Shown here one piece after another: positions 8,975 to 17,890 of a stretch of DNA of 64,000 bases. Source of the DNA: Fusibacter bizertensis (lineage in GTDB: Bacteria; Bacillota; Clostridia; Peptostreptococcales; Acidaminobacteraceae); NCBI RefSeq assembly GCF_029914245.1, contig NZ_JARYZI010000001.1, forward strand, positions 124,001 through 188,000, read 5' to 3'. The first letter of the stretch is position 1; each line of letters begins with the position of its first letter. Position numbers and translations under genes: made by a program. The notes beneath the pieces were generated by a model. The model saw only the letters and a list, made by a program, of their open reading frames with translations, did not search any database and was not told the origin of the DNA.

Positions 8975-9738
8975 TGATTTCCTCCGGCATTTGTCGTATC
9001 TTGAGTTGCCGCCACAGCTTTCTTAATCACAACTATATCAACGCGTCTATTGGCTGAACGCCCCTCAGCGCTATCATTTGTATCTATAGGGTGATATTCA
9101 CTATAACCTGCAGCAGAAAGTCTCGCTGGTGTAAAAGTTGATTGTTCTATAAAATAGCGCACCACATTTGTCGCTCTTGCAGTTGAAAGTTCCCAGTTAG
9201 AAGGATATTGAGCAGAGATATTGGGCACGTTATCAGTATGACCTTCAACACGAATCTCTTCGTTGATCAATTCTTCTGTCGTTAATAATTGACTTAAAAA
9301 ATCTAATATGCCAAAAGAACCTTGTTTAACCGTTGCACTTCCAGGATCAAATAAAACATTATCTTTAAATCTGATAATAAGACCACGGTCCTCGAGTTCG
9401 ATGTCAACTTGATTTTGCATCTGATTTTGTTCTAAGTATTGCTCAACTTGCTCTTTTAAATTTTCAAGTTTAGACTGCTCAACAACTTGTTGTGATGAAG
9501 TCTGACTTTCTGGCATTCCATCAAAAACCAAAGGCGCTTCTGATAGAGACTTACCCCCAGACAATACACCAGCAGATCCTTGAAAAGACTGCATTACAGC
9601 TTCAAATTTTTGAGCATCTATCGAAGAAAACGCAAAGAGTAGAACGAAAAAGCACATTAGCAGCGTAACAAGGTCACCATACGTACCCATCCATTCGGGT
9701 AAACCAGCTTTACATTCGGGACATTTATCCTTAGCCAT
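8971..9738 (-). CDS. motB: Flagellar stator protein MotB
   Basis: MotB anchors the stator to peptidoglycan and carries the proton- or sodium-binding Asp. The 255 residues start with the clostridial CPEC motif (residues 6-9) and one membrane helix with the ion-site Asp at D22 (TYGDLVTLLMCFFVLLFAF). A linker follows, then an OmpA-like domain with VEGHTDNVP and SAEGRSANRRVDIVV. It overlaps motA by 8 bases and fliL by 4. Which ion it uses cannot be told from sequence alone. Confidence 0.96.
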   Translation of the reverse strand: MAKDKCPECKAGLPEWMGTYGDLVTLLMCFFVLLFAFSSIDAQKFEAVMQSFQGSAGVLSGGKSLSEAPLVFDGMPESQTSSQQVVEQSKLENLKEQVEQYLEQNQMQNQVDIELEDRGLIIRFKDNVLFDPGSATVKQGSFGILDFLSQLLTTEELINEEIRVEGHTDNVPNISAQYPSNWELSTARATNVVRYFIEQSTFTPARLSAAGYSEYHPIDTNDSAEGRSANRRVDIVVIKKAVAATQDTTNAGGNQ

Positions 9739-10519
9739 TGTCTGATTTCGCCTCCTGTGTGCCTACTTTTTTCCTTACTGATGGCGGTAAGAATACTTTT
9801 AGTTTTTCCTCAATAATCCTAGGGTTCTCACCAGCTTGAATTGAAAGTAGTCCTTCTATCATAACATTTCTAATTAACAACTCTTCATTGCTCTTTAGAG
9901 CAAGTTTTCCTGCCATAGGAATAAAAATTAAGTTAGCAAGTATTGCACCGTAAAAAGTGGTAATTAAAGCAACTGCCATAGCAGGTCCGATTGAAGAAGG
10001 ATCTGATAGGTTTTGAAGCATGGCAACAAGACCAATCAAGGTTCCGATCATACCAAATGCAGGACCAAGAGATCCAAAAGTATCCATCATCGACTTCCCT
10101 TTACTATGTCTAGCAGATATGTTTTCAATTTCAGTTTCTAAAATATTTTTAACCAACTCAGGGTCTGTACCATCTACGATTAACATAACGCCCTTTTGAA
10201 GAAAATCATCCTTAATTTCAGATACAGCTTCTTCAAGTGCTAGGAGACCTTCTCTTCTAGCAACATTCGCAAGCTCAATGATCTTTGTGATGATTTGATC
10301 AATATCAAATTCGTTATTTTTCATAGTTTTACCGAAAATTTTACCTAGATTAAGCACTTCCTTAAGTGGAAACGCAACTAAAAAGCCGGAAAACATACCC
10401 CCGACAACTACAACCACAGAGGGCGCATCAAAGTACCATCCCAGTTGTCCCCCAAGTAAAATTGACCATACTATAAAACCTGCACCCAATACGAGTCCTA
10501 AAATCGTTGTTATATCCAA
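9731..10519 (-). CDS. motA: Flagellar stator protein MotA
   Basis: MotA is the four-helix stator subunit that forms the ion channel with MotB and pushes on FliG. I prefer the TTG at 10519, giving MDITTILGLVLG, because the GAGGTG ribosome site is 6 bases upstream; the longer GTG start at 10528 overlaps that site. Family features include GGMFSGFLVAFPL, the cytoplasmic loop with ARREGLLALEE, and DTFGSLGPAFGMIGTLIGLV with the conserved Pro and Gly residues. Its place inside the fla operon, after flbD, is common in clostridia. Confidence 0.95.
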   Translation of the reverse strand: MDITTILGLVLGAGFIVWSILLGGQLGWYFDAPSVVVVVGGMFSGFLVAFPLKEVLNLGKIFGKTMKNNEFDIDQIITKIIELANVARREGLLALEEAVSEIKDDFLQKGVMLIVDGTDPELVKNILETEIENISARHSKGKSMMDTFGSLGPAFGMIGTLIGLVAMLQNLSDPSSIGPAMAVALITTFYGAILANLIFIPMAGKLALKSNEELLIRNVMIEGLLSIQAGENPRIIEEKLKVFLPPSVRKKVGTQEAKSDNG

Positions 10520-10554
10520 TGTGAACACCTCTTTTATTTAATATGAAAATTTCT

Positions 10555-10752
10555 TCAGACTTTACTTATATATTGACTGATTTTAGAGTTATATTCAATG
10601 ATTCTTTCTATAACATACTCAATATTTTCTTTTATAATCACTTTTTTTCCAGTTGTAAGTGTGATCATTGTATCAGGTGTCGCTTCAATGAATTCAATTA
10701 AGTTCGAATTAAGGTAGATTGGCTCCCCGTTTAGTCTAGTCACTTTTATCAT
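10555..10752 (-). CDS. flbD: Flagellar protein FlbD / SwrD
   Basis: A 65-residue protein of the FlbD family, called SwrD in Bacillus subtilis, where it boosts motor power. The family start IKVTRLNGEPIYLNSNLIEF is present, followed by the TPDTMITLTTGKKVIIKE strand pair. A short C-terminal helix ends it. It has no membrane segment. Its position directly before motA fits a role with the stator. A strong hairpin separates it from flgE, so its level may differ from that of the hook protein. Confidence 0.9.
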   Translation of the reverse strand: MIKVTRLNGEPIYLNSNLIEFIEATPDTMITLTTGKKVIIKENIEYVIERIIEYNSKISQYISKV

Positions 10753-10802
10753 CTGTAAGCATCCTTTCTCACATCCTGAAAACTATCATAAGTACAAATC
10801 AA

Positions 10803-10826
10803 GAGTGAATCCATTCGGATTCACTC
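10803..10826 (-). other. Hairpin after flgE (possible partial terminator or RNA end stabiliser)
   Basis: A perfect 10-bp stem (GAGTGAATCC / GGATTCACTC) with a 4-base GAAT loop on the transcript starts 14 bases after the flgE stop. It is followed by TTGATTTGT rather than a U-run, so it is a weak terminator at best. A barrier to 3' exonucleases or an attenuator for flbD-motAB is as likely. Confidence 0.7.
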
Positions 10827-10840
10827 CGACTTATCTTCTA

Positions 10841-12214
10841 TTATCGCTTAAGATTAACTAACTCTTGTAAAATCTCATCACTAGTTGTGATGACACGTGA
10901 GTTCGCTTGAAATCCTCTTTGTGTTGTTATCATATCCGTAAATTGAGCCGCTAAATCAACATTACTCATCTCAAGCGCTCCTGGTGTAACCGCCCCAAAA
11001 CTACCAGTTGCTGGCGCACCGTATTTAGGCGTACCTGAGTTAGGTGTATTTTGAAACAAGTTTCCACCAATTTTTTCCAAACCAGCCGGGTTGTCAAAAT
11101 CAACAAGGCCTAACGTTTGAAGTACTTTCCTCTCGCCGTTTGTATAAATTCCAATAATTTCACCTTTAGAAGATATATTAAAAGTATCTATAGAACCAGC
11201 TGAGTTACCATTAAGTTGAACGCCTTTTGCATCTGACTCTTTTGAAACTTGTGTGAAAGTTCTTACTCCACCAGCTATATCAGCATTTGCAAAGAACATT
11301 GATCGATCAAGTGGAATAGTAATATCAGCAGCGCCTGGAACTGTCATAGTTAAGGTACCCGAAACTGAAACATCAGGAGTAGAATCCGGATCTGCAAGAG
11401 TATTGAGCGTTACAAGGTCAACTATTTCGCCGCTTTCATTAAATTTAGCATATATATGACCAGCAGTAGTTGCCGAAGCTGCAGGATCAGGATAAACTTG
11501 CGTACCAGCAGTATTAGAAATGGTTATTTCTCTATAAGAGTAATTGTAAACAGCTGCAGATGCGGCAGGATCATATTTTGGATCATTAGGATCAACGGTT
11601 TTTTTCGCTGTAGTTATAAGTGGTGCATTTTTAAAATTAACGTTTATTGTATGCACATCACCTAGCGAATCATAAAGGTCTGCTGTTGTTGTATAATTTG
11701 TATCGGTAAAATTTAAATTACCACTAATTGTTAAGTTAGTTGTTGCAGTTGCATTTTTAGTATCAGACATATTGACTTGAATTGGTTTCATATTTACATC
11801 TAGTACTTTTAAACCTTCAGTTGTAACTAAATAACCTTGTTCATCCATTTGAAAGTTACCCGCTCTAGTGTAGTATTTATTTTGAGCATTGGCATCATTA
11901 GTTACGACGAAAAAACCAGAACCATCAATCATCAAATCTGTCGCTACATCTGTTCTTTGAATAGAACCTTTTGAATGATTTACAGCTATCGAAGCCACAT
12001 TCGCTCCTAAGCCGACTTGCATTGGGTTAGTTCCACCTCGTGAATCAGAAGATGAACTTGCACCTTTTAATGTTTGACTATACATTTCAGAAAAAGAAAC
12101 TGAAGATGCTTTAAATCCAACAGTGTTAACATTTGCGATATTGTTACCAATAACGTCCATTCTTAACTGGTGAGCTCTTAAAGAAGATACACCAGAAAAC
12201 ATTGATCTCATCAT
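10841..12214 (-). CDS. flgE: Flagellar hook protein FlgE
   Basis: FlgE builds the flexible hook that joins rod to filament. The 457 residues begin with the rod/hook signature (MFSGVSSLRAHQLRMDVIGN, then NIANVNTVGFKASSVSFSEM). An FlgE/F/G D1 region with GSGFFVVTNDANA and YYTRAGNFQMDEQGYLV follows, then a variable middle, and the conserved C-terminal helix (LAAQFTDMITTQRGFQANSR, ending EILQELVNL). I use the first ATG because GGAGG lies 8 bases before it. Hairpins lie just before the ribosome site and just after the stop. Confidence 0.95.
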   Translation of the reverse strand: MMRSMFSGVSSLRAHQLRMDVIGNNIANVNTVGFKASSVSFSEMYSQTLKGASSSSDSRGGTNPMQVGLGANVASIAVNHSKGSIQRTDVATDLMIDGSGFFVVTNDANAQNKYYTRAGNFQMDEQGYLVTTEGLKVLDVNMKPIQVNMSDTKNATATTNLTISGNLNFTDTNYTTTADLYDSLGDVHTINVNFKNAPLITTAKKTVDPNDPKYDPAASAAVYNYSYREITISNTAGTQVYPDPAASATTAGHIYAKFNESGEIVDLVTLNTLADPDSTPDVSVSGTLTMTVPGAADITIPLDRSMFFANADIAGGVRTFTQVSKESDAKGVQLNGNSAGSIDTFNISSKGEIIGIYTNGERKVLQTLGLVDFDNPAGLEKIGGNLFQNTPNSGTPKYGAPATGSFGAVTPGALEMSNVDLAAQFTDMITTQRGFQANSRVITTSDEILQELVNLKR

Positions 12215-12237
12215 AAAATTAACCTCCTAACACAGTG

Positions 12238-12262
12238 GGGTCTATCATTCGGATATTCCCCT
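12238..12262 (-). other. Hairpin in the flgE leader
   Basis: On the transcript, GGGG-AA-UAUC-CGAAU-GAUA-GA-CCCC: two 4-bp helices with a 2x2 internal loop of A and G bases and a GAAU-containing loop. It ends 23 bases before the flgE ATG, just upstream of the TAGGAGG site. The loop resembles that of the hairpin after flgE. Function unknown. Confidence 0.5.
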
Positions 12263-12284
12263 ATAGCTTCCTTAAAAGGTCCAG

Positions 12285-12689
12285 CTACACTATTACCGCG
12301 CCATCTATATTAGTAAATACATTGTCTTTTAATTGCTCATCTAAAGCAGCAGTTATAATCGTCTTATTTTGTACACTTGCGACAAACACTTTGTTATCCA
12401 TCATAATAAGTGCTTCTCTAACGCCCTTTGTTTTCGCTTTATCAACACCATTGTTGATTCGACCTAATTCATCATCCGATAACTCGATATTTCTAGAACT
12501 CAATCGATCCATTGCATGTTTTGAAAATTTCACATGATCAATTGATTTGATTTTACTTAAAACATCGTTAAACGAAGGACCTGTTACATTGGTCTTTGAA
12601 TTGTTTGAATCACCACTAACAGGTTTAGGCGATACCACTTGCGAGCGTCTAATCATATAATCGTTATTCATATTTTTAAAATCACTCAT
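12285..12689 (-). CDS. Flagellar operon protein of the TIGR02530 type
   Basis: A 134-residue protein in the slot between flgD and flgE, where Firmicutes often have a small conserved protein of unknown function annotated as TIGR02530. The conserved part is SKHAMDRLSSRNIELSDDEL, then VDKAKTKGVREALIMMDNKV and VASVQNKTIITAAL. There is no signal peptide or membrane segment; the first 40 residues are polar and probably disordered. Its function is not established; an assembly role at the hook-capping stage is only inferred from position. Confidence 0.85.
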   Translation of the reverse strand: MSDFKNMNNDYMIRRSQVVSPKPVSGDSNNSKTNVTGPSFNDVLSKIKSIDHVKFSKHAMDRLSSRNIELSDDELGRINNGVDKAKTKGVREALIMMDNKVFVASVQNKTIITAALDEQLKDNVFTNIDGAVIV

Positions 12690-12701
12690 CTTATCACCAC
12701 C

Positions 12702-13196
12702 CTAGTGTCCAAGTAAAGAATACACCTCTTCATCAGTTACAGGTTCTGTACTATCTGCACCAACATAACTTGATAGTAATGCATTCATTTTTACAAGTTC
12801 ATTAAGAATTTTAGTATTTTGTTCTATAATCTCTTTTTGACTATTAACCATATCTTCTGAGCCTTCAGATGTGCCAGAAAGTTTTTCAATCGCCGCTGCC
12901 ATATCTTCCATCTGTTTTGACATTAAAGCACTTAACTGATTAGTCGTTTCAGATGATGCTGCAATATTTGACAACTGCTCTACCGATGAAAATTGAGCCA
13001 TTTGGTTCATGTATTCAGTATTATCAGTTGGATTTAAAGGATTTTGGTTTTGTAGTTGAACCATCATCAATTTAAGAAAAGCATCTTTATCCAACACTTG
13101 ATTTTTTTGTCTAGTTGCGTTTTCAGCATCATTAGAAATTGCATTTAAACGCTTTATTTGATCTTCAGTGAAAGATCCGCTTACATTAAAAGCCAT
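12702..13196 (-). CDS. flgD: Flagellar hook capping protein FlgD
   Basis: FlgD caps the growing hook and is needed for FlgE polymerisation. The N-terminal FlgD motif is clear: DKDAFLKLMMVQLQNQNPLN followed by PTDNTEYMNQMAQFSSVEQ. At 164 residues it is shorter than the enterobacterial protein: it has the conserved N-terminal domain and a helical, acidic tail but not the full Ig-like and tudor-like C-terminal domains. This short form is usual in clostridia. It follows fliK by 9 bases. Confidence 0.94.
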   Translation of the reverse strand: MAFNVSGSFTEDQIKRLNAISNDAENATRQKNQVLDKDAFLKLMMVQLQNQNPLNPTDNTEYMNQMAQFSSVEQLSNIAASSETTNQLSALMSKQMEDMAAAIEKLSGTSEGSEDMVNSQKEIIEQNTKILNELVKMNALLSSYVGADSTEPVTDEEVYSLLGH

Positions 13197-13205
13197 ATTT
13201 ACCTC

Positions 13206-14831
13206 CTAACCATAATAACTAAAAGTCGATCCTTCTAGTTCGTTTAACTCATACCGGCTAATCTGCTCTAATGGCTCTATATCTAAATTGCCTTCAAGTC
13301 TATTACCGTTTTTTTTCTGTTGATCTTTCCCGCGTCCTTGAAAATCAAATGCTTCTTGACCTTCTTTTTTCCCACTATCAACGCTTACGTTAATTTGATC
13401 AACTGCATAGCCTTTATTACTTAATGACTGTTTCAAATCGTCTAAGTTCGATTCAATAGCAGCTTTAACAATTTCATTCTCAACCTTTAATTCAGCTAAT
13501 ACTACACCTTTTTGAATATTAAGTTTTAACTCTACGTTGCCAAGTTGTTCTGGTTGTAATTTTACGATCATTGATGTGCCTTGATCGCTTAACTTAATTT
13601 GACCTTTTATAGCCTCCATAAGTTGCGATACAACTTCTTGTTTTAACGCTGGAGTAACTGCAACGGTCTGTGTTGTTACAGAATTTCCATTCTTCATCGT
13701 CACTTGATGTAAAGAAACACCATTGCTATCTTCAACAACCTTCACTTCAGTTTCTACTGGTACCGAATCAGTTACAACACTTTGCGTTGGTTTAGTAGCT
13801 ACATTTTGAGAAACAACACTCTCTGATACAACGTTCGATTGATTCACTTTATTCTGCGATTGATTATTCTCTGATTTTGAATCACTATCATTTGAATCAG
13901 TATTATTTGATGTAGTTGTCTCAACAATTGAGGCGTTCATCTTAGCGCCTGTAGACACTTCTAAATCTGGTTGTTCAACCGTTTCAGTTAACTTTGAATT
14001 GGTTTCATTTGTTGATATAGCTGACAGTAGTGTTTGACTCAATTCTTGTGGCATTACTTCAGTACTTGTATCTGTGGCTTCTAATGTGCTAACGACTTGA
14101 GAAATTTTTTGAATCAACTGACTCTCAAAAGATTTGCTCTCAGATTTGTCTTGATCAACTTCTTTAGTTGCTATTTTATCGAGAGTTTCAATCACTTGAT
14201 TGAGTTGTTTTACGATTTGACTGATATCTTTTGATGATAAATTTTGTCCTAAAGCTGAATCGATTTCAAGTGAGTCTAAAATATCACCCATTGTCTTAAG
14301 CATTTCTCCTAGCTCAGGACCACCATCTAACAACTTTTGTAATCCAGTTACATCTAAATTTAAAGATGCTAACAATTGATCAAGCTGTTCATCGTTCATT
14401 CCTGTTTCTTTTTTTAACTTTTGCTTTAGCTTTTCAGTCAAATCACTTTTCACATCATCTTTTTCAGCATTTTTAGACGCCTTTTCAATTTTCTGTGATG
14501 GTTTATTTTGGAATTTATCATCATCATAAACATCATTATTTTCATTTGATGATTTTGAAACCCCAATATCTGATTGTTTCTTACCCGCATTATTCACTTC
14601 AGAAGCAATAGATTTCAATGAAAACTGGTTGTCTTTTTTCTCATATTCATTTTTGGTGTTTAAGCTTCTATCACTATAGCTGGAGCTTTTCACATCCGGC
14701 TTAGTGATTGACTCATTTTTTCTAGTAAGGATTTGATTGAAAACATCAACACTAGAATTTTGAGCAACATTTTTAATTTCAATTAAAGGATTGAGAGCTT
14801 GCTTATTGTTGAGCAATTCTCGTAGTTGCAT
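13206..14831 (-). CDS. fliK: Flagellar hook-length control protein FliK
   Basis: FliK measures the hook and triggers the FlhB switch. I use the ATG at 14831 (541 residues), 5 bases after AGGAGG; the GTG two codons upstream is too close to that site. About 390 residues of low-complexity Ser/Thr/Asn/Gln-rich ruler sequence precede the conserved C-terminal hook-length domain (LQPEQLGNVELKLNIQKGVV, then IESNLDDLKQSLSNKGYAVD). A second FliK-like gene is at 29160-30791. Confidence 0.92.
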   Translation of the reverse strand: MQLRELLNNKQALNPLIEIKNVAQNSSVDVFNQILTRKNESITKPDVKSSSYSDRSLNTKNEYEKKDNQFSLKSIASEVNNAGKKQSDIGVSKSSNENNDVYDDDKFQNKPSQKIEKASKNAEKDDVKSDLTEKLKQKLKKETGMNDEQLDQLLASLNLDVTGLQKLLDGGPELGEMLKTMGDILDSLEIDSALGQNLSSKDISQIVKQLNQVIETLDKIATKEVDQDKSESKSFESQLIQKISQVVSTLEATDTSTEVMPQELSQTLLSAISTNETNSKLTETVEQPDLEVSTGAKMNASIVETTTSNNTDSNDSDSKSENNQSQNKVNQSNVVSESVVSQNVATKPTQSVVTDSVPVETEVKVVEDSNGVSLHQVTMKNGNSVTTQTVAVTPALKQEVVSQLMEAIKGQIKLSDQGTSMIVKLQPEQLGNVELKLNIQKGVVLAELKVENEIVKAAIESNLDDLKQSLSNKGYAVDQINVSVDSGKKEGQEAFDFQGRGKDQQKKNGNRLEGNLDIEPLEQISRYELNELEGSTFSYYG

Positions 14832-14840
14832 ACACACCTC

Positions 14841-16112
14841 CTAATTTTGTGGTAGTGCGAGTTTTCTTGTCAATTCGGAGGACAACGTTTGATCTAATGA
14901 CGAAAGAATTGTAGCAATCTTATCTTGTGGGAAACTTGTAAGAATCCTCAATATCAAATCTTCATCAGAAATAGTGATCAAATCGCCATTATTGAGCTCA
15001 TATACCTTTGATGGAGAGGCATTAAGCATCATGTTCTTAACAATTGATACTACCTTTGTCGTATCCATCTTAGAATAGACATTGATTAACTCTTTAACAT
15101 TATCGTCAAATTCTCGGTATATCTTTAGCGATTTTAATATATCTGGCGTTAATAAATCTTTTCCAGAATCCAGTAACTCATTGGCTTTGATTTTAGCTAC
15201 TACATCAAAGACAAAAGCTTCATTATTTGATTTTGCTAAAACCTCGCCTGCTTTTTTTGCTCCCAAGTTTTTATAGATTATCGCAAGGTCTTCAAGTGAG
15301 TAAATAGAAGTGTCTCCAATGGTATTTACAAGGCTATCCGCGGCTTCCGAAGAATATACACCTGCTATTTGAATCAAGTCCTCTTCACGTCTTTGTAAGC
15401 TACTATATGCATTCTTAATTGAAAGTGCCTTAGCGTCAGATAGAGCAGCATAAATTTTATCTCGATCAACTTGATCCAACTGATACAGCAAATTTACTGC
15501 AGTGTTATCATCAATATACTCGAAAATAGCTGCTGCATTTTTATGACCATTGATACTATCTTCAATAATCTTATTGACTTCATCTACACCAGCGGTAAGT
15601 GGCAAACCTGAAATATAAGCTGCTTGAGCCTTTAAATCATCAGCTTGTTCAGACGAAATCCCCTGAACAGTATTGGCTAGTGCGTCTTTATTTACAGTAG
15701 CCTCACGAATTGCTTCAAGAATATTCTTAGTTTTATTGGGATTAATTCTCAACATATCTTTAATGACATCATCATAGGCACGATTATCATCCTTTTGTAA
15801 AATTAACAACTTATCTACTGCTCTTGACTCATCAAGACCTAACATATAATCTGAAACGACTCTTATCTGCTCAAGTTCTTCAGCTCTAGTTGGAAATTTT
15901 TCGAAATATGTACCCACTGGTCCTGGTGCATTTGACATAATACCATTAACAGTAAGTTTAAAATCTTTATTAAAAAAATAAAGCGTTCCCAATGCCAATA
16001 ACGGAGTCAAGAACAAAATCAATAAAACGACAAGGCATCCACCTTTACCGCCAGATTTTTTTTCTTTGTCCTTAGATTCAGATTTGGGGATTTCGGGTAT
16101 TTTTTCAGCCAT
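14841..16112 (-). CDS. MotE-like flagellar protein with one membrane helix
   Basis: A 423-residue protein between fliJ and fliK, a slot that in Firmicutes holds a YlxF/MotE-type protein with an MgtE intracellular N-domain-like region. It has a charged Lys/Glu/Ser N-terminus and one transmembrane helix at about 26-48 (CLVVLLILFLTPLLALGTLY). A large outer part contains repeated helical modules of the MgtE-N kind (KVVSIVKNMMLNASPSKVYE; ILTSFPQDKIATILSSLDQT). MotE proteins are thought to help MotAB folding or placement; that role here is inferred. It is longer than the usual 150-250 residues. Confidence 0.75.
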   Translation of the reverse strand: MAEKIPEIPKSESKDKEKKSGGKGGCLVVLLILFLTPLLALGTLYFFNKDFKLTVNGIMSNAPGPVGTYFEKFPTRAEELEQIRVVSDYMLGLDESRAVDKLLILQKDDNRAYDDVIKDMLRINPNKTKNILEAIREATVNKDALANTVQGISSEQADDLKAQAAYISGLPLTAGVDEVNKIIEDSINGHKNAAAIFEYIDDNTAVNLLYQLDQVDRDKIYAALSDAKALSIKNAYSSLQRREEDLIQIAGVYSSEAADSLVNTIGDTSIYSLEDLAIIYKNLGAKKAGEVLAKSNNEAFVFDVVAKIKANELLDSGKDLLTPDILKSLKIYREFDDNVKELINVYSKMDTTKVVSIVKNMMLNASPSKVYELNNGDLITISDEDLILRILTSFPQDKIATILSSLDQTLSSELTRKLALPQN

Positions 16113-16114
16113 AT

Positions 16115-16564
16115 TTAATCTCCATTCTTTTTGTTATTGGAAAAATTGACTACTTCTTCAATTAATTTCGCATCAGCTTCGTTTATTGCTTCAATAAATT
16201 CATTTAACGCTTGTTCTTTTAATTTATCCATTATTTTTCGCTCTTTCATAGCCTCAACTAATTTTGATTGTGTCAATATGATTTGCTCATCTAATTTAAC
16301 TATTTCACCTAATAGTTTTTCTCTTTTTTTCTTATAATAAGTTTTGCCTTGATTAAACTGGGACATCTCTGATCTTGCAGTCCCCTCGTTAAGTAACTTT
16401 TCAATATGGTGGTTATAGCTTAGGGCATTCTCATTTAAAGCGTCCAAAGCTTCAAGCTTAGTTTGTCTTAACGAAATATATTTTGCAAGTTCGTTCTTTA
16501 CTTGATCTTCTTTATCCATTCGCATTTTTAAAACGCTTTCATACCTAAATGAGAATTTCTTCAT
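16115..16564 (-). CDS. fliJ: Flagellar export protein FliJ
   Basis: FliJ is the coiled-coil stalk of the flagellar export ATPase, similar to the gamma subunit of F-type ATPase. The 149 residues are almost wholly alpha-helical, rich in Lys, Glu, Leu and Asn, with the typical start KKFSFRYESVLKMRMDKED. A central hinge with KTYYKKKREKLLGEIVKLDE follows. Length matches the family. It lies directly after fliI, as expected. Confidence 0.9.
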   Translation of the reverse strand: MKKFSFRYESVLKMRMDKEDQVKNELAKYISLRQTKLEALDALNENALSYNHHIEKLLNEGTARSEMSQFNQGKTYYKKKREKLLGEIVKLDEQIILTQSKLVEAMKERKIMDKLKEQALNEFIEAINEADAKLIEEVVNFSNNKKNGD

Positions 16565-16587
16565 AACCTATACCAAACTCCTTAGGA

Positions 16588-17889
16588 CTACTTAACAATT
16601 TCTTTTAGCACATCTAAACTGGTGTCAAATTCTGCACGTTCGTTCGTTCTTTGTTTTAGAAAAGCGTTGATTTGATCAATTTTTGATATTGCAAGGTCAA
16701 TATGAGGATTTGTCCCCTTTGCATAAGCGCCAATATTGATTAAATCTTCTGAATTGCGATATGTTGCCAAAATTTCTTTAAATCGTAAAGCTGCAAGCAA
16801 ATGCTCTTCATCTATAATATTAGGCATTACCCTACTAGCACTATCTAAAACATCAATTGCTGGATAATGACCAAGTGCGGCAAGTTTTCTTGTCAAAATA
16901 ATATGACCATCTAAGATTCCTCTAACGGCATCAGAAATAGGTTCATTAAAGTCATCTCCATCAACTAGAACAGTATAAAGCCCCGTAATTGAGCCAACCG
17001 CAGAGTTCCCCGCACGTTCAAGCAATCTAGGTAATACAGCAAAAACTGATGGTGTGTACCCTCTTGTCACTGGTGGTTCTCCTATAGCCAGTCCTATTTC
17101 TCTTTGAGCCATAGAAAAACGAGTTACAGAATCCATCATGAGTATGACATTTTTACCTTTGTCTCTAAAATACTCAGCGATTGAAGTTGCAATTAATGCA
17201 GCTTTTACCCTTACAAGTGCCGGTTTATCTGATGTAGCAACAACAACAACTGATCGTTTAAGCCCTTCTTCGCCTAAGTCATTATCAATAAACTCTCTAA
17301 CTTCTCTTCCTCTCTCTCCTACCAGTGCGATGACATTGACATCCGCTTTAGTATACTTTGCAATCATTCCCAAAAGTGTACTTTTACCTACTCCAGAACC
17401 TGCAAATATACCTATACGTTGTCCTCTGCCACAAGTTAAAAGCGCATCTAAAGTACGTATCCCTAGTGGAATTGGCTCAACAATTTTATCCCTAAAAAGC
17501 GGATTAGGTGGATCGTTGTTAGCAGCATACTTTTTATCTGCAGCTGGTTTACCAAGTTCATCTATTGGGTTACCAAGCCCATCTAGTATTCGGCCTAATA
17601 ATGCTTCAGAAACATCAACTTGAAGGGCATGACCTAAGGCAACTACTTTGCTCCCCGGTCCTATTCCTTTCATATCACCTAAAGGCATGATCAGTACTTT
17701 ATCGTTATTAAAACCAACAACTTCACCTTTTAATGGTTCCGTATTTTTTATCGGATAAATATCGCATACTTCACCGATTTCCACTGCTGGGCCAATTGAC
17801 TCTATCATCATCCCGATAATCTTAGAAACTCTACCACTGAATTTAAGAACGGCATTTTCTTTAAGTGCAGTGCTATATTTTTCTAGCAT
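16588..17889 (-). CDS. fliI: Flagellum-specific ATPase FliI
   Basis: FliI is the export ATPase that unfolds and feeds substrates to the gate. I start at the ATG at 17889, 6 bases after AAAGGTG; a GTG three codons earlier overlaps that site. The 433 residues have the F1-beta-like fold with the Walker A loop GSGVGKST at about 164-171, GERGREVREFI, Walker B in NVILMMDSVTRFSMAQREI, and GYTPSVFAVLPRLLERAG. It overlaps the fliH 3' end slightly. Confidence 0.97.
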   Translation of the reverse strand: MLEKYSTALKENAVLKFSGRVSKIIGMMIESIGPAVEIGEVCDIYPIKNTEPLKGEVVGFNNDKVLIMPLGDMKGIGPGSKVVALGHALQVDVSEALLGRILDGLGNPIDELGKPAADKKYAANNDPPNPLFRDKIVEPIPLGIRTLDALLTCGRGQRIGIFAGSGVGKSTLLGMIAKYTKADVNVIALVGERGREVREFIDNDLGEEGLKRSVVVVATSDKPALVRVKAALIATSIAEYFRDKGKNVILMMDSVTRFSMAQREIGLAIGEPPVTRGYTPSVFAVLPRLLERAGNSAVGSITGLYTVLVDGDDFNEPISDAVRGILDGHIILTRKLAALGHYPAIDVLDSASRVMPNIIDEEHLLAALRFKEILATYRNSEDLINIGAYAKGTNPHIDLAISKIDQINAFLKQRTNERAEFDTSLDVLKEIVK

Positions 17890-17890
17890 A

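Noticed and set aside
16131-17623. Long plus-strand open frames opposite fliJ and fliI
   Set aside because: They mirror the codon pattern of the genes on the other strand and have no ribosome sites or recognisable domains.
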